In this document: positions 1 through 6,263 of the stretch, in pieces
Layout: each line of letters starts with the position of its first letter
How positions within the stretch are numbered: position 1 is the first letter of the stretch
Assembly: GCA_027451605.1 (NCBI GenBank)
Contig: DAIDJA010000041.1
Location: 1-10,038 of the forward strand
DNA: 10,038 bases
From: Acidimicrobiales bacterium
GTDB lineage: Bacteria; Actinomycetota; Acidimicrobiia; Acidimicrobiales; JABEUL01
Direction: 5' to 3'
Position numbers and translations under genes: made by a program
The notes under the pieces: model-generated
Database searches by the model: none
What the model was told of the DNA's origin: nothing
The model's input: the letters and a program-made list of their open reading frames with translations, nothing else

Positions 1-851
1 ACCCCGGCTGATGATGCTGTAACAGACAATATGACCAATAGTGAAATTAAAGCGACCGGGGAGCCGAAAGAAACTTTAAACAAGAACTTCCCCACAAATA
101 TCAGCATAACTGACTGACCAAATGCCAAAGAAAAAAGTCCGAGAAGCATAGACAGAACAATTAGGAACGGCTTTGCGGGAGTTGCAAGCATTCTGGTAAA
201 GATATTCAACTGCTTCATCTCCACTATTGTCGACGAGGCTCCCAGAAGCATCAGAAATACAAATAACACTAAGTTAGACGGTGTCGTATAGTCATATGGA
301 TTCGGAGTGGAATTTTTATTTGAGTCGTATTTTTTAAGGGCATAATTAGTAATATTCTGAGCTTTCGCCAGTGCTTGGCTATATAGGGCCCTATTATTCA
401 TTGATATCAATTTGGCAGCACTAAATTCAGTTGAAACCGCTTCCACGGATGCTATTAATTGGGCTCTGGCTATATAAGAATCCGCCTGACCGGCAGGGGC
501 AATTAGGTCCAGATTCACCTGCCTATTTAGAGTCAGACTCTTTGAAATTCCAATCGGAATAATAAGGCCTGCCACTACTCTTCCGCGTAATAAATTGTCT
601 TCCAATGACGCCTTTGACGGATATGTCCTAACTATCAACTGGGGGTTTGTATTCATTAGATATTCTATTCTCTGCGCAAATTTATCCTTTGAACCGACAA
701 CTAATCCTACGGGAGAGCGTTGAGGACCGCCAAAAACAGTGCCTACTAAAAACATTATAAAGACCGGCAATAACAATGCAACAATAACTATTCTGTAGTC
801 CTTGCTGGCACGTTTACGATTCACCCATAGCAGGGCGGTTAATACCTTCAC
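1..851 (-). CDS. ABC-2 type transporter permease, second subunit (partial, C-terminus beyond window)
   Basis: The minus strand is open without a stop from a GTG at 851 to the window edge, giving 283 residues. The start is read as GTG because it overlaps the upstream permease's TGA in a GTGA junction, a usual arrangement for translational coupling; only a weak GGTAGGG lies upstream. Visible layout: a short basic cytoplasmic start, a first membrane helix at about 21-41, a long soluble extracytoplasmic part at about 43-190, then helices at about 194-210, 229-254 and 265-282. The cytoplasmic loop after the second helix has E-M-K-Q-L then R-M-L-A-T-P, the coupling-region pattern of ABC-2 permeases (DrrB/YbhR-like). 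The remaining two or so helices should lie left of the window. It probably pairs with the permease at 848-2098 as a heterodimer driven by the ATPase at 2095-3033. Substrate unknown; drug, lipid or peptide efflux is family inference. Confidence 0.85.
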   Translation of the reverse strand, partial: MKVLTALLWVNRKRASKDYRIVIVALLLPVFIMFLVGTVFGGPQRSPVGLVVGSKDKFAQRIEYLMNTNPQLIVRTYPSKASLEDNLLRGRVVAGLIIPIGISKSLTLNRQVNLDLIAPAGQADSYIARAQLIASVEAVSTEFSAAKLISMNNRALYSQALAKAQNITNYALKKYDSNKNSTPNPYDYTTPSNLVLFVFLMLLGASSTIVEMKQLNIFTRMLATPAKPFLIVLSMLLGLFSLAFGQSVMLIFVGKFLFKVSFGSPVALISLLVILSVTASSAG

Positions 852-2098
852 AACTCGACTACCCTACCAATACGAACTAAAGAAAGAGTCCCCAAAACCC
901 CGGCGATAACTAAGAGTACAACAATAGGAGTTAAAGCTCCGGTTAAACTTACACCTTCCTGACTTAATCTTCCAAATCCCACCAATGCCCAGCCGTTAGG
1001 TGTAGCCAAGGACAATGTCTGCATAAAAGGAGGCAATGAACCGGGTGGAAAGAAATTCCCACCCAATAGAGCCAGCACAAACCCTACAATTACCGATGCA
1101 ACAAATGCCTGCTGTTCATCTCTGGCCAACGAAGTTAGAAATATTGCCAACCCACACATGGAAAGTGTCGTTGCCAAACACATTATTAAAACTCCGGCAG
1201 GGTCTCCCCAGGAGGCTCCGAAAAACAGTTCGGTTTCCCCCCATAAAGCCAAAATTGATACAAGTGACGTGATAAGTATCGACAATATTTTGCCGGACAC
1301 AACAGAGCCGGATTTTATGGGAGCTGCCGCAAGCCTAGCGAGTGTCCCCCCTTTTTTTTCAGCCACAATGCTGATTGTGCCAAGTCCCGCTCCTATAAAC
1401 AAAAATATTATTGCCATTGAAGGAGCATAATATCCGATTATGTTTTTGCCGTTTCCAAAATTTGATGAGTGAAGTACCGCTTCCAAAGGCTGAATCGTAG
1501 CTTTTTGAGACGTTGAGATAAAAGATTGTAAATTTCCGTGTTTAACCTGGGAATAAACCGCACCTACCAATAATCCCGAATAGATTTTTCCATAAATGGC
1601 AGACGCTATCCCGCTTGCAACCTCTTGGGCAGTTTGGTTGGTAGCCGTTATCGTTATTTTAGCCGTATTATTTTTTAAACTTTTTGATAAGAAGGTTGCG
1701 TTAAATACATCGTCTGAATGCTTAATAAGAGATATCATTGATTGGCTGGATAATATTTGAGGCGGAACCATTATGCCTCCCTCAATCCGTTTGGAGTCAA
1801 TTGCATTTTGTAACTGTGAGTCGGTAGAATAATAACTAACTTTTATTAGAGAGGGTAGAGCGGACTCTGTAACCGATTCGTGTATCAAAGCAATTGTTGA
1901 AGCATTCAAATCTTGAGAGCTTATTCCGATTGTAAGAAGACCGACCGACTTGTTTCCGCCAAAAGCAAAGCCTAGTATCGTTGCCAGCAAAATCGGAGCA
2001 ACAAATGAATTAATAACGGCACTTCGATCTCGCATACGCCGTTTGATATCCATCACCATGACCGTAAGAACGGACTTTGTATAGCCGGGCGATCTCAG
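848..2098 (-). CDS. ABC-2 type transporter permease, first subunit (CTG start proposed)
   Basis: Integral membrane subunit of an export ABC transporter of the ABC-2/DrrB class. From the proposed CTG at 2098 it is 416 aa; the first ATG (2059) would give 403. I prefer CTG because AAAGGAG sits 8 nt upstream, the CTG overlaps the ATPase stop as CTGA, no ribosome site precedes the ATG, and the 13 added residues give the usual basic lead-in before the first helix. Layout in 416-aa numbering: helix 1 at about 31-48, extracytoplasmic domain about 49-219, helices at about 220-245, 271-294, 300-325, 331-350 and 390-410. The loop after the second helix has E-K-K-G-G-T-L-A-R-L, the conserved coupling motif of the family. 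That motif is encoded by a run of eight A and six G. It lies between its ATPase and a second permease, all co-directional. Substrate cannot be read from sequence. Confidence 0.9.
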   Translation of the reverse strand: MRSPGYTKSVLTVMVMDIKRRMRDRSAVINSFVAPILLATILGFAFGGNKSVGLLTIGISSQDLNASTIALIHESVTESALPSLIKVSYYSTDSQLQNAIDSKRIEGGIMVPPQILSSQSMISLIKHSDDVFNATFLSKSLKNNTAKITITATNQTAQEVASGIASAIYGKIYSGLLVGAVYSQVKHGNLQSFISTSQKATIQPLEAVLHSSNFGNGKNIIGYYAPSMAIIFLFIGAGLGTISIVAEKKGGTLARLAAAPIKSGSVVSGKILSILITSLVSILALWGETELFFGASWGDPAGVLIMCLATTLSMCGLAIFLTSLARDEQQAFVASVIVGFVLALLGGNFFPPGSLPPFMQTLSLATPNGWALVGFGRLSQEGVSLTGALTPIVVLLVIAGVLGTLSLVRIGRVVEL

Positions 2099-3033
2099 TC
2101 TCGTAGCTCCTTTCCGGTAAGAGACAAAAATACCGATTCCAAATTTGGTTCCACGATTTCAGCGGAAATAATTGCCGATGATATTTCTCCGACATTCTTA
2201 AAGATATCAGCGATCTGGATATTGTCGTTATTTAATATAATTTCAATTTCATTTGCCTTTTGTTCTACGTAATCAACAAAGGATATTTCGTCGAAAATCT
2301 TAACGTAGCTTGCGTTAAATTCATCAAATCTAATCTTTATACGCTTGGAAGAATTAACGGCTCCTACGAGCGAGTGCTTCGTACCTTCGGCTATTAGCTT
2401 GCCTGAATCCACGATACCTATTAAATGACAGAGCCTTTCCGCCTCTTCCATATAGTGAGTTGTATACAAAACGGCAAGTCCGTCTGCTATTAAATTTTGA
2501 ACGGCTTCTAAAATCGCATTTCTGCTTTGAGGATCGACACCTACGGTAGGTTCATCTAAAACCAGAAGGAGGGGTGAGTGTACCAGTCCGACGGCAATAT
2601 TTGCACGTCGCTTCATTCCTCCCGAAAAAGTCCCGACCCTGTCATTTTTTCTATCGTTAAGTCCGACCAGTTCCAAAACTGAATCTATTCTTTTTGAAAG
2701 TTCCTTTGACTCAATACCGTATAGCCGGCCAAAAAATCTGATATTGTCAGCCACACTTAATTCAGGGTAAAGGGCCAGGTCTTGGGGCACATAGCCTATT
2801 GCCATCTTCTCAGCAGTAGAAGTATGCAACAATTTTTTGCCATCTACAATTACTTCTCCGGAATCTTTCTCCATCAGCCCGCATGCCATCGAAATTGTCG
2901 TAGTTTTACCTGCCCCGTTCGGACCCAAAAGTCCATAGCATTGACCCTTCTTGACGGCAAAAGAGATGCCGTCGACAGCCGGTCTTGACCCGAACTTTTT
3001 TCTGAGATCTTTACAAATTAATACTTCGTCCAT
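2095..3033 (-). CDS. ABC transporter ATP-binding protein, DrrA/ABC-2 exporter type
   Basis: Cytoplasmic ATPase that energises the two ABC-2 permeases downstream. From ATG 3033 it is 312 aa, the usual size for DrrA-type subunits. Motifs in this numbering: Walker A G-P-N-G-A-G-K-T-T at about 37-45, Q-loop Gln84 in Y-V-P-Q-D, signature F-S-G-G-M at about 136-140, Walker B with Asp160 and catalytic Glu161, and switch His193 in T-T-H-Y-M-E-E-A. All catalytic residues are present. After about residue 225 there is a small C-terminal domain ending in L-E-S-V-F-L-S-L-T-G-K-E-L-R-D, typical of DrrA relatives. An in-frame GTG at 3042 would add three residues. I favour the ATG because it gives the usual family start, and a TAAATT -10-like box (3049-3044) would place transcription start a few bases before it. 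Neither start has a good Shine-Dalgarno. It is the first gene of the operon and shares a short divergent control region with the gene at 3095. Confidence 0.95.
   Translation of the reverse strand: MDEVLICKDLRKKFGSRPAVDGISFAVKKGQCYGLLGPNGAGKTTTISMACGLMEKDSGEVIVDGKKLLHTSTAEKMAIGYVPQDLALYPELSVADNIRFFGRLYGIESKELSKRIDSVLELVGLNDRKNDRVGTFSGGMKRRANIAVGLVHSPLLLVLDEPTVGVDPQSRNAILEAVQNLIADGLAVLYTTHYMEEAERLCHLIGIVDSGKLIAEGTKHSLVGAVNSSKRIKIRFDEFNASYVKIFDEISFVDYVEQKANEIEIILNNDNIQIADIFKNVGEISSAIISAEIVEPNLESVFLSLTGKELRD
2107..2113 (-). promoter_or_regulatory. Shine-Dalgarno AAAGGAG that decides the CTG start
   Basis: AAAGGAG on the minus strand lies inside the last codons of the ATPase gene, with 8 nt (CTACGAGA) before the CTG at 2098-2096. 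The next in-frame start codon, ATG at 2059, is about 47 nt from this site and has no ribosome site of its own. Confidence 0.7.
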
Positions 3034-3043
3034 GAAGGTCACT

Positions 3044-3073
3044 AATTTATTTAGCCTTTTGGTTAAATAAATT
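3044..3073. promoter_or_regulatory. 30-bp near-perfect palindrome, candidate operator in the divergent spacer
   Basis: The arms AATTTATTTAGCC (3044-3056) and GGTTAAATAAATT (3061-3073) are inverted complements except for one pair (G3054 against T3063), around a TTTT centre. It occupies most of the gap between the divergent ABC operon and the gene at 3095. It overlaps the -35-like box of the plus gene and the presumed -10 region of the minus genes, so a bound dimeric regulator could control both directions. The nearby TetR-family protein is the obvious candidate by position only. The element could alternatively form an RNA hairpin in a minus-strand leader. The sequence is AT-rich, which raises the chance background. 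Confidence 0.55.
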
Positions 3074-3088
3074 TAAATTGATTAAAAT
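3059..3088 (+). promoter_or_regulatory. Promoter of the 3095 gene, positioned for a leaderless mRNA
   Basis: A -10-like TAAAAT at 3083-3088 is followed by six bases and then the ATG at 3095, so the expected transcription start is the A of the ATG itself. A weak -35-like TTGGTT at 3059-3064 has an 18-bp spacer. No Shine-Dalgarno precedes the ATG. Leaderless genes are common in actinobacteria. Confidence 0.5.
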
Positions 3089-3094
3089 CGTTGT

Positions 3095-3958
3095 ATGCAA
3101 CGACCACCGGTAACAAACTGCCTAATTGATACTTTAAATGAAATTATAAGCCTAGCAAAGTCACTCGAAGAAATTCAACTGAGCGCCGAAACTGACTGCC
3201 CGGGTTGGGACGTAAGAGACAACCTATCCCATATCATATCAATTGAGTCGTGGCTTTTGGGAAATCAAATGACCGATCACAAAGCTGTCGATATAACCAA
3301 TACAAAAAATGAACTCGGAATTCTAAACGAAAACGAAGTTGACCTTCGAAGAACCCATAAATTAAATGAGTTAATTGACGAACTTGAATCCGTTGCGATA
3401 CCTCGAATAAAAACAATTCAATCTTATACCGAAGACGAACTTCATTCTAAGGCCTGGACTCCGATCGGCGAAAAGACCCTGGAAGATCAATGCATGATCC
3501 GGTTGTTGGACTGTTGGGCTCACCTTCAAGACATAAAAAACGCATTGAACTTGAATTTTGACGATGAATCGCAGAGTTCGGCATTAATTTTGGAGTACGG
3601 TTTGTTAACCATTCCCAAAGCATTTGCCAGGTCAGTTACAACTGATACCGACACGTCAGTTGAACTGTCGATCTATTCAAAAATAGATCTGTTATTTTCG
3701 CAAATCCCATTTGAGATGTCCGACAATATATTTAAACTAATAATTACAAAAACTGCAGGTCGGGGAAAATTTGTAGACAGAAACAAACCTTTGTCGGCAG
3801 ACGACTTAATAGGAACACACATTAAATTAAGTCACAAGGACATAATTGGTTTGCTCTTGGGCAGGAAGACTTATAAGGAATTGGAACAAGAAATTGAAAT
3901 TGCAGGAGACCGAGAAATTGCCAAAAACTTCTTATCGAATTTAAATTTTATGATTTAA
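3095..3958 (+). CDS. Maleylpyruvate isomerase family protein (DinB-like, probably mycothiol-dependent)
   Basis: A 287-aa soluble protein of the actinobacterial family with an N-terminal DinB-like four-helix bundle (MDMPI-N type) and a small C-terminal domain. Seen: G-W-D-V-R-D-N-L-S-H ending at His46, the characteristic first metal-binding helix; D-C-W-A-H-L-Q-D-I with Asp139 and His143; and the ending E-I-A-G-D-R-E-I-A-K-N-F-L-S-N-L, typical of the family C-terminus. In the characterised Corynebacterium enzyme the metal ligands are, as I recall, His, Glu and His in this arrangement; here the middle position is Asp139, so a metal site is plausible but altered. Family members are thought to use mycothiol as cofactor or substrate, most with unknown substrates, so a true maleylpyruvate isomerase role is not implied. 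No ring-cleavage genes are nearby. It is divergent from the ABC exporter and convergent with the TetR gene, 20 bp away. No signal peptide or membrane segment is evident. Confidence 0.85.
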   Translation: MQRPPVTNCLIDTLNEIISLAKSLEEIQLSAETDCPGWDVRDNLSHIISIESWLLGNQMTDHKAVDITNTKNELGILNENEVDLRRTHKLNELIDELESVAIPRIKTIQSYTEDELHSKAWTPIGEKTLEDQCMIRLLDCWAHLQDIKNALNLNFDDESQSSALILEYGLLTIPKAFARSVTTDTDTSVELSIYSKIDLLFSQIPFEMSDNIFKLIITKTAGRGKFVDRNKPLSADDLIGTHIKLSHKDIIGLLLGRKTYKELEQEIEIAGDREIAKNFLSNLNFMI

Positions 3959-3978
3959 TGTATTTCAGTGATACCATA

Positions 3979-4695
3979 TTATTTGAGGGCAGTTTCAAAG
4001 AGTGAGCGAATAATTAATTCAACTATCTTTTTTGCCCTTGCAACTGAATTTCCCTGAAATCTTATAGCCTCCCAATTGTGCCAAGATGAAACTGCTTCTA
4101 CGGCGTCAATCATTAACATCCGATGGTTAGCTTCCACAGTTTCAAGCTCGACAGTAAATGACTCCAAAATATGATCAATATTCATTTGATGAAACGTCTG
4201 TCTAAGCTGCATCAGAGAAGTTGAACTTGGCTCCACTATCATTAAAGCGCGACGGATCGGAGTAACGGCTTCAAGGACATTTGCCCTTTGATTCACATAG
4301 ATTTTAAGCCTTTTGTCAAAATTTGCCGATTGAGGAATAGGTTGTCTGAATTTCTGTAACCTGTCAAATTGACGCTGTCCGACTGCGGTATGTAATTCGT
4401 TAAGATCATTAAAATGCTGAAACACCGATCGCTCAGAAACACCTGCTCTCACGGCAATCTGGCGTGCTGTAGGGTGATAATCGCCTTCGTTAACCAAGTC
4501 CAATAGCGCATCGACTATCCTGAGTTTGGTATTAGTTGACCTTCTCTTCCTTCCATCAGAGCTAGAAGAACCTATTTTAGAGTTCTCTGAATTGACAACG
4601 CTATCGGTATTCGTCGATGTCCGGCCTTTTTCAATCCGATCGGACTCCAAAATAATACTAGATGAGGGTTCGACTCCAAGCCAACTGTCAATCAT
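3979..4695 (-). CDS. TetR/AcrR-family transcriptional regulator with long N-terminal extension
   Basis: A 238-aa one-component regulator. The DNA-binding domain is at about 54-102, with the helix-turn-helix at about 76-95 (T-A-R-Q-I-A-V-R-A-G-V-S-E-R-S-V-F-Q-H-F), a clear TetR signature. The helical remainder to 238 should be the ligand-binding and dimerisation domain, which diverges too much to name a ligand. About 50 residues precede the domain: a Ser/Thr/Asn-rich, probably disordered stretch ending in the basic G-R-K-R-R. TetR proteins usually have 10-20 residues there; basic N-terminal tails in the family can touch the minor groove. The ATG at 4695 is the only likely start seen; AAGGA lies 13 nt upstream, rather far. 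An inverted repeat upstream (4758-4782) suggests autoregulation. By position it may also control the divergent 3033/3095 promoters. It is tail to tail with the 3095 gene; no strong terminator is visible in the 20-bp gap. Confidence 0.9.
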   Translation of the reverse strand: MIDSWLGVEPSSSIILESDRIEKGRTSTNTDSVVNSENSKIGSSSSDGRKRRSTNTKLRIVDALLDLVNEGDYHPTARQIAVRAGVSERSVFQHFNDLNELHTAVGQRQFDRLQKFRQPIPQSANFDKRLKIYVNQRANVLEAVTPIRRALMIVEPSSTSLMQLRQTFHQMNIDHILESFTVELETVEANHRMLMIDAVEAVSSWHNWEAIRFQGNSVARAKKIVELIIRSLFETALK

Positions 4696-4757
4696 GGGTC
4701 AAATATTTTCCTTCAATTAAGGTCTACGAAGGGTCGGGTAAATTCCTTTTACAAATA

Positions 4758-4782
4758 TCGCTTTACGAAGTTACAAAAGCGA
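4758..4782. promoter_or_regulatory. Inverted repeat upstream of tetR, candidate autoregulatory operator
   Basis: TCGCTTT (4758-4764) and AAAGCGA (4776-4782) are exact inverted repeats separated by 11 bp, with partly matching outer flanks (ACAAA and TTTGT, one base out of register). A consensus TTGACA -35 box on the minus strand (4791-4786) lies just upstream. The repeat therefore covers the expected spacer and -10 region, although the -10 itself (TCGTAA at 17 bp spacing) is poor. The repeat is 63 bp from the regulator's ATG. The rest of the 4696-4845 gap holds GTCAAATA at 4698-4705 and 4787-4794 and nothing else convincing. Confidence 0.4.
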
Positions 4783-4845
4783 CTTTGTCAAATACCGTCA
4801 AACCTTAAGTGATATTTTATACCATTTCATTATTTTTTGAGAACT

Positions 4846-6096
4846 TTACGGGAAAATCCCTCTATATTGGTGTGCCTGCGCCAATCGCTCTACCGCAATT
4901 AAAATACATGCTTGGCGCAATGATATCTTTAAAGAATCTGAACGAGCCCACATTTCTTCAAATGCTTCTGTCATTTTAGAAGTCAAACGATCAGTAGTGG
5001 TTTTGGCATCCCAACTGTATCCCTGACGATCCTGTGCCCACTCAAATGACGACGAAATCACACCTCCGGCATTTGAAAGAATATCGGGTACTACGACTAC
5101 CCCCGAATCTGCCAAAATTTTGTCAGCTGTCTCGGTAACAGGTCCGTTTGCGGCTTCAACAATATATTTGCAGTTAACAAGTTCTGCGATTTTTGAATCA
5201 ATTGCGTTTTCGAGAGCCGCCGGAATTATTAAGTCTGACTTCAGTGCCCACATCTCTTCTAGTGATATCACGTCAGCCTGTTTGAAAGAAACCAAGTCTT
5301 CACCGTTATTTATAAATTCTGAAAGTCCGACTACGTCGATTCCAAACCGGTTATAAATTGCGCCGGTAACATCGGCAATCGCAATTATTTTTGCACCGGC
5401 GGAATGAAGTAAAAATGCAAGAGGAGCGCCGACTTTACCAAATCCTTGCAAAATAATCTTTTTGCCCGCAAGCGTCTTATTGTTCCTTCCTAGAATATTC
5501 TTGACTGTCACCAATATCCCTAATGATGTTGCCCCCTGATGTCCTAAAACTCCGCCCAGCGCCAGTGGCTTACCCGTTATTACCGAGGTAGTATTTTGCC
5601 CGTTTAACGACCAGAGAGTATCTGCGAACCATGCCATTACTTTTTCATTGGTATTTACGTCAGGAGCGGGCACATCTTTATATGTGCCGACCAAGGGACT
5701 AATTTCGATGGCATATCGTCTTGTGACTCGCTCCAGCTCAGATTCAGAAAAGATCGTCGGATCACATGCGATGCCTCCTTTGGCCCCTCCAAAGGGAATA
5801 TTCACCAGTGCAGTCTTTAGGGACATTTCAGCCGCCAGAGCCGTAATTGACTCTCTGGTGACATCTTTGTGGTATCTTATGCCACCCTTACCCGGACCTC
5901 TCGAAGTATCATGATGAACCCTGTACCCCCTATAAATTTCGAGGTCTCCGCTATCACGTTTTAGATAAACGGATACCTCTAAAATTCTCTCAGGGTTGAC
6001 TATCAGATCTATTAGTGATTTATGGATAGTCGACAGACTGGCGGCAGCTAATATCCTGTCTGTCACCGCTTTAAGAGGATTTAAATTCTCAGCCAC
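4846..6096 (-). CDS. gdh: Glutamate dehydrogenase (Glu/Leu/Phe/Val dehydrogenase family, NAD type)
   Basis: Cytosolic oxidoreductase interconverting L-glutamate with 2-oxoglutarate and ammonium. From the GTG at 6096 it is 416 aa, the normal size for bacterial hexameric glutamate dehydrogenase and longer than leucine or valine dehydrogenases. Seen in this numbering: substrate-binding G-P-G-K-G-G-I-R-Y-H with Lys70, the family active-site pattern I-P-F-G-G-A-K-G-G with catalytic Lys106, the conserved V-P-A-P-D-V-N-T with Asp146, and a Rossmann motif G-F-G-K-V-G at about 218-223. Asp242 ends the second strand of that fold, which favours NAD over NADP. The GTG is chosen because AAGG lies 9 nt upstream and the protein then starts as family members do. 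A TTG at 6144 would add 16 residues without a ribosome site. A TATAAT box lies about 100 bp upstream. The exporter precedes it by 167 bp and tetR follows after 150 bp, so it is probably its own unit. Confidence 0.93.
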   Translation of the reverse strand: MAENLNPLKAVTDRILAAASLSTIHKSLIDLIVNPERILEVSVYLKRDSGDLEIYRGYRVHHDTSRGPGKGGIRYHKDVTRESITALAAEMSLKTALVNIPFGGAKGGIACDPTIFSESELERVTRRYAIEISPLVGTYKDVPAPDVNTNEKVMAWFADTLWSLNGQNTTSVITGKPLALGGVLGHQGATSLGILVTVKNILGRNNKTLAGKKIILQGFGKVGAPLAFLLHSAGAKIIAIADVTGAIYNRFGIDVVGLSEFINNGEDLVSFKQADVISLEEMWALKSDLIIPAALENAIDSKIAELVNCKYIVEAANGPVTETADKILADSGVVVVPDILSNAGGVISSSFEWAQDRQGYSWDAKTTTDRLTSKMTEAFEEMWARSDSLKISLRQACILIAVERLAQAHQYRGIFP

Positions 6097-6197
6097 GCAA
6101 TAATACCTTACAACAGTTAAATGCAGATTAAATGTTTTGGTCAATTCGGCGAAATCTTACCGGCAAAACAAACGAATCCGATTTATCTATTTATATG

Positions 6198-6203
6198 ATT
6201 ATA
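6198..6203 (-). promoter_or_regulatory. Promoter -10 box TATAAT for glutamate dehydrogenase
   Basis: A perfect TATAAT on the minus strand, preceded by TTTTG, lies in the gap between the exporter and glutamate dehydrogenase. The -35 region at about 17 bp (GTTAAT) is weak. Transcription would begin near 6191 and leave a leader of about 95 nt before GTG 6096. The leader has a small inverted repeat around TTTCGCCGAA but no riboswitch I can recognise. Confidence 0.5.
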
Positions 6204-6238
6204 CAAAAGCAGATAGCTAAATTAACTTCTTTAATTTA

Positions 6239-6261
6239 TTTGGCTGAATTTAATTGCCAAA
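6239..6261 (-). terminator. Weak stem-loop just after the exporter stop codon
   Basis: On the minus strand TTTGGC and GCCAAA form a 6-bp stem with an 11-nt AT-rich loop, starting 3 nt after the TAA at 6266-6264. The sequence after the stem is AT-rich (AAATAAATT) but is not a clean T run, so this is at best a poor intrinsic terminator. Confidence 0.3.
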
Positions 6262-6263
6262 AA

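Noticed and set aside
2010-2195. 61-codon minus-strand reading frame spanning the ATPase/permease junction
   Set aside because: It overlaps both real genes out of frame, has no ribosome site of note, and its product matches no pattern I know.
3959-3978. Bidirectional terminator between the convergent 3095 gene and tetR
   Set aside because: The 20-bp gap has no GC-rich inverted repeat or T run on either strand.
4814-4821. TATAAAAT on the minus strand as a tetR promoter -10 box
   Set aside because: No -35-like partner at suitable spacing (GTTCTC at 17 bp), and it lies about 120 bp from the start; AT-rich chance is likely.
6097-6144. Extension of glutamate dehydrogenase to a TTG at 6144
   Set aside because: No ribosome site before the TTG, while the GTG at 6096 has AAGG at 9 nt and gives the usual family N-terminus.
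6097-6191. Glutamate dehydrogenase leader as a riboswitch
   Set aside because: About 95 nt with one small imperfect inverted repeat and no recognisable aptamer core or terminator.
6232-6261. Similarity of the stem-loop flank TAATTTATTT to the 3043-3052 half of the divergent palindrome, as a second operator copy
   Set aside because: Only about ten A/T bases match and the other half-site is absent, which is expected by chance in AT-rich spacers.
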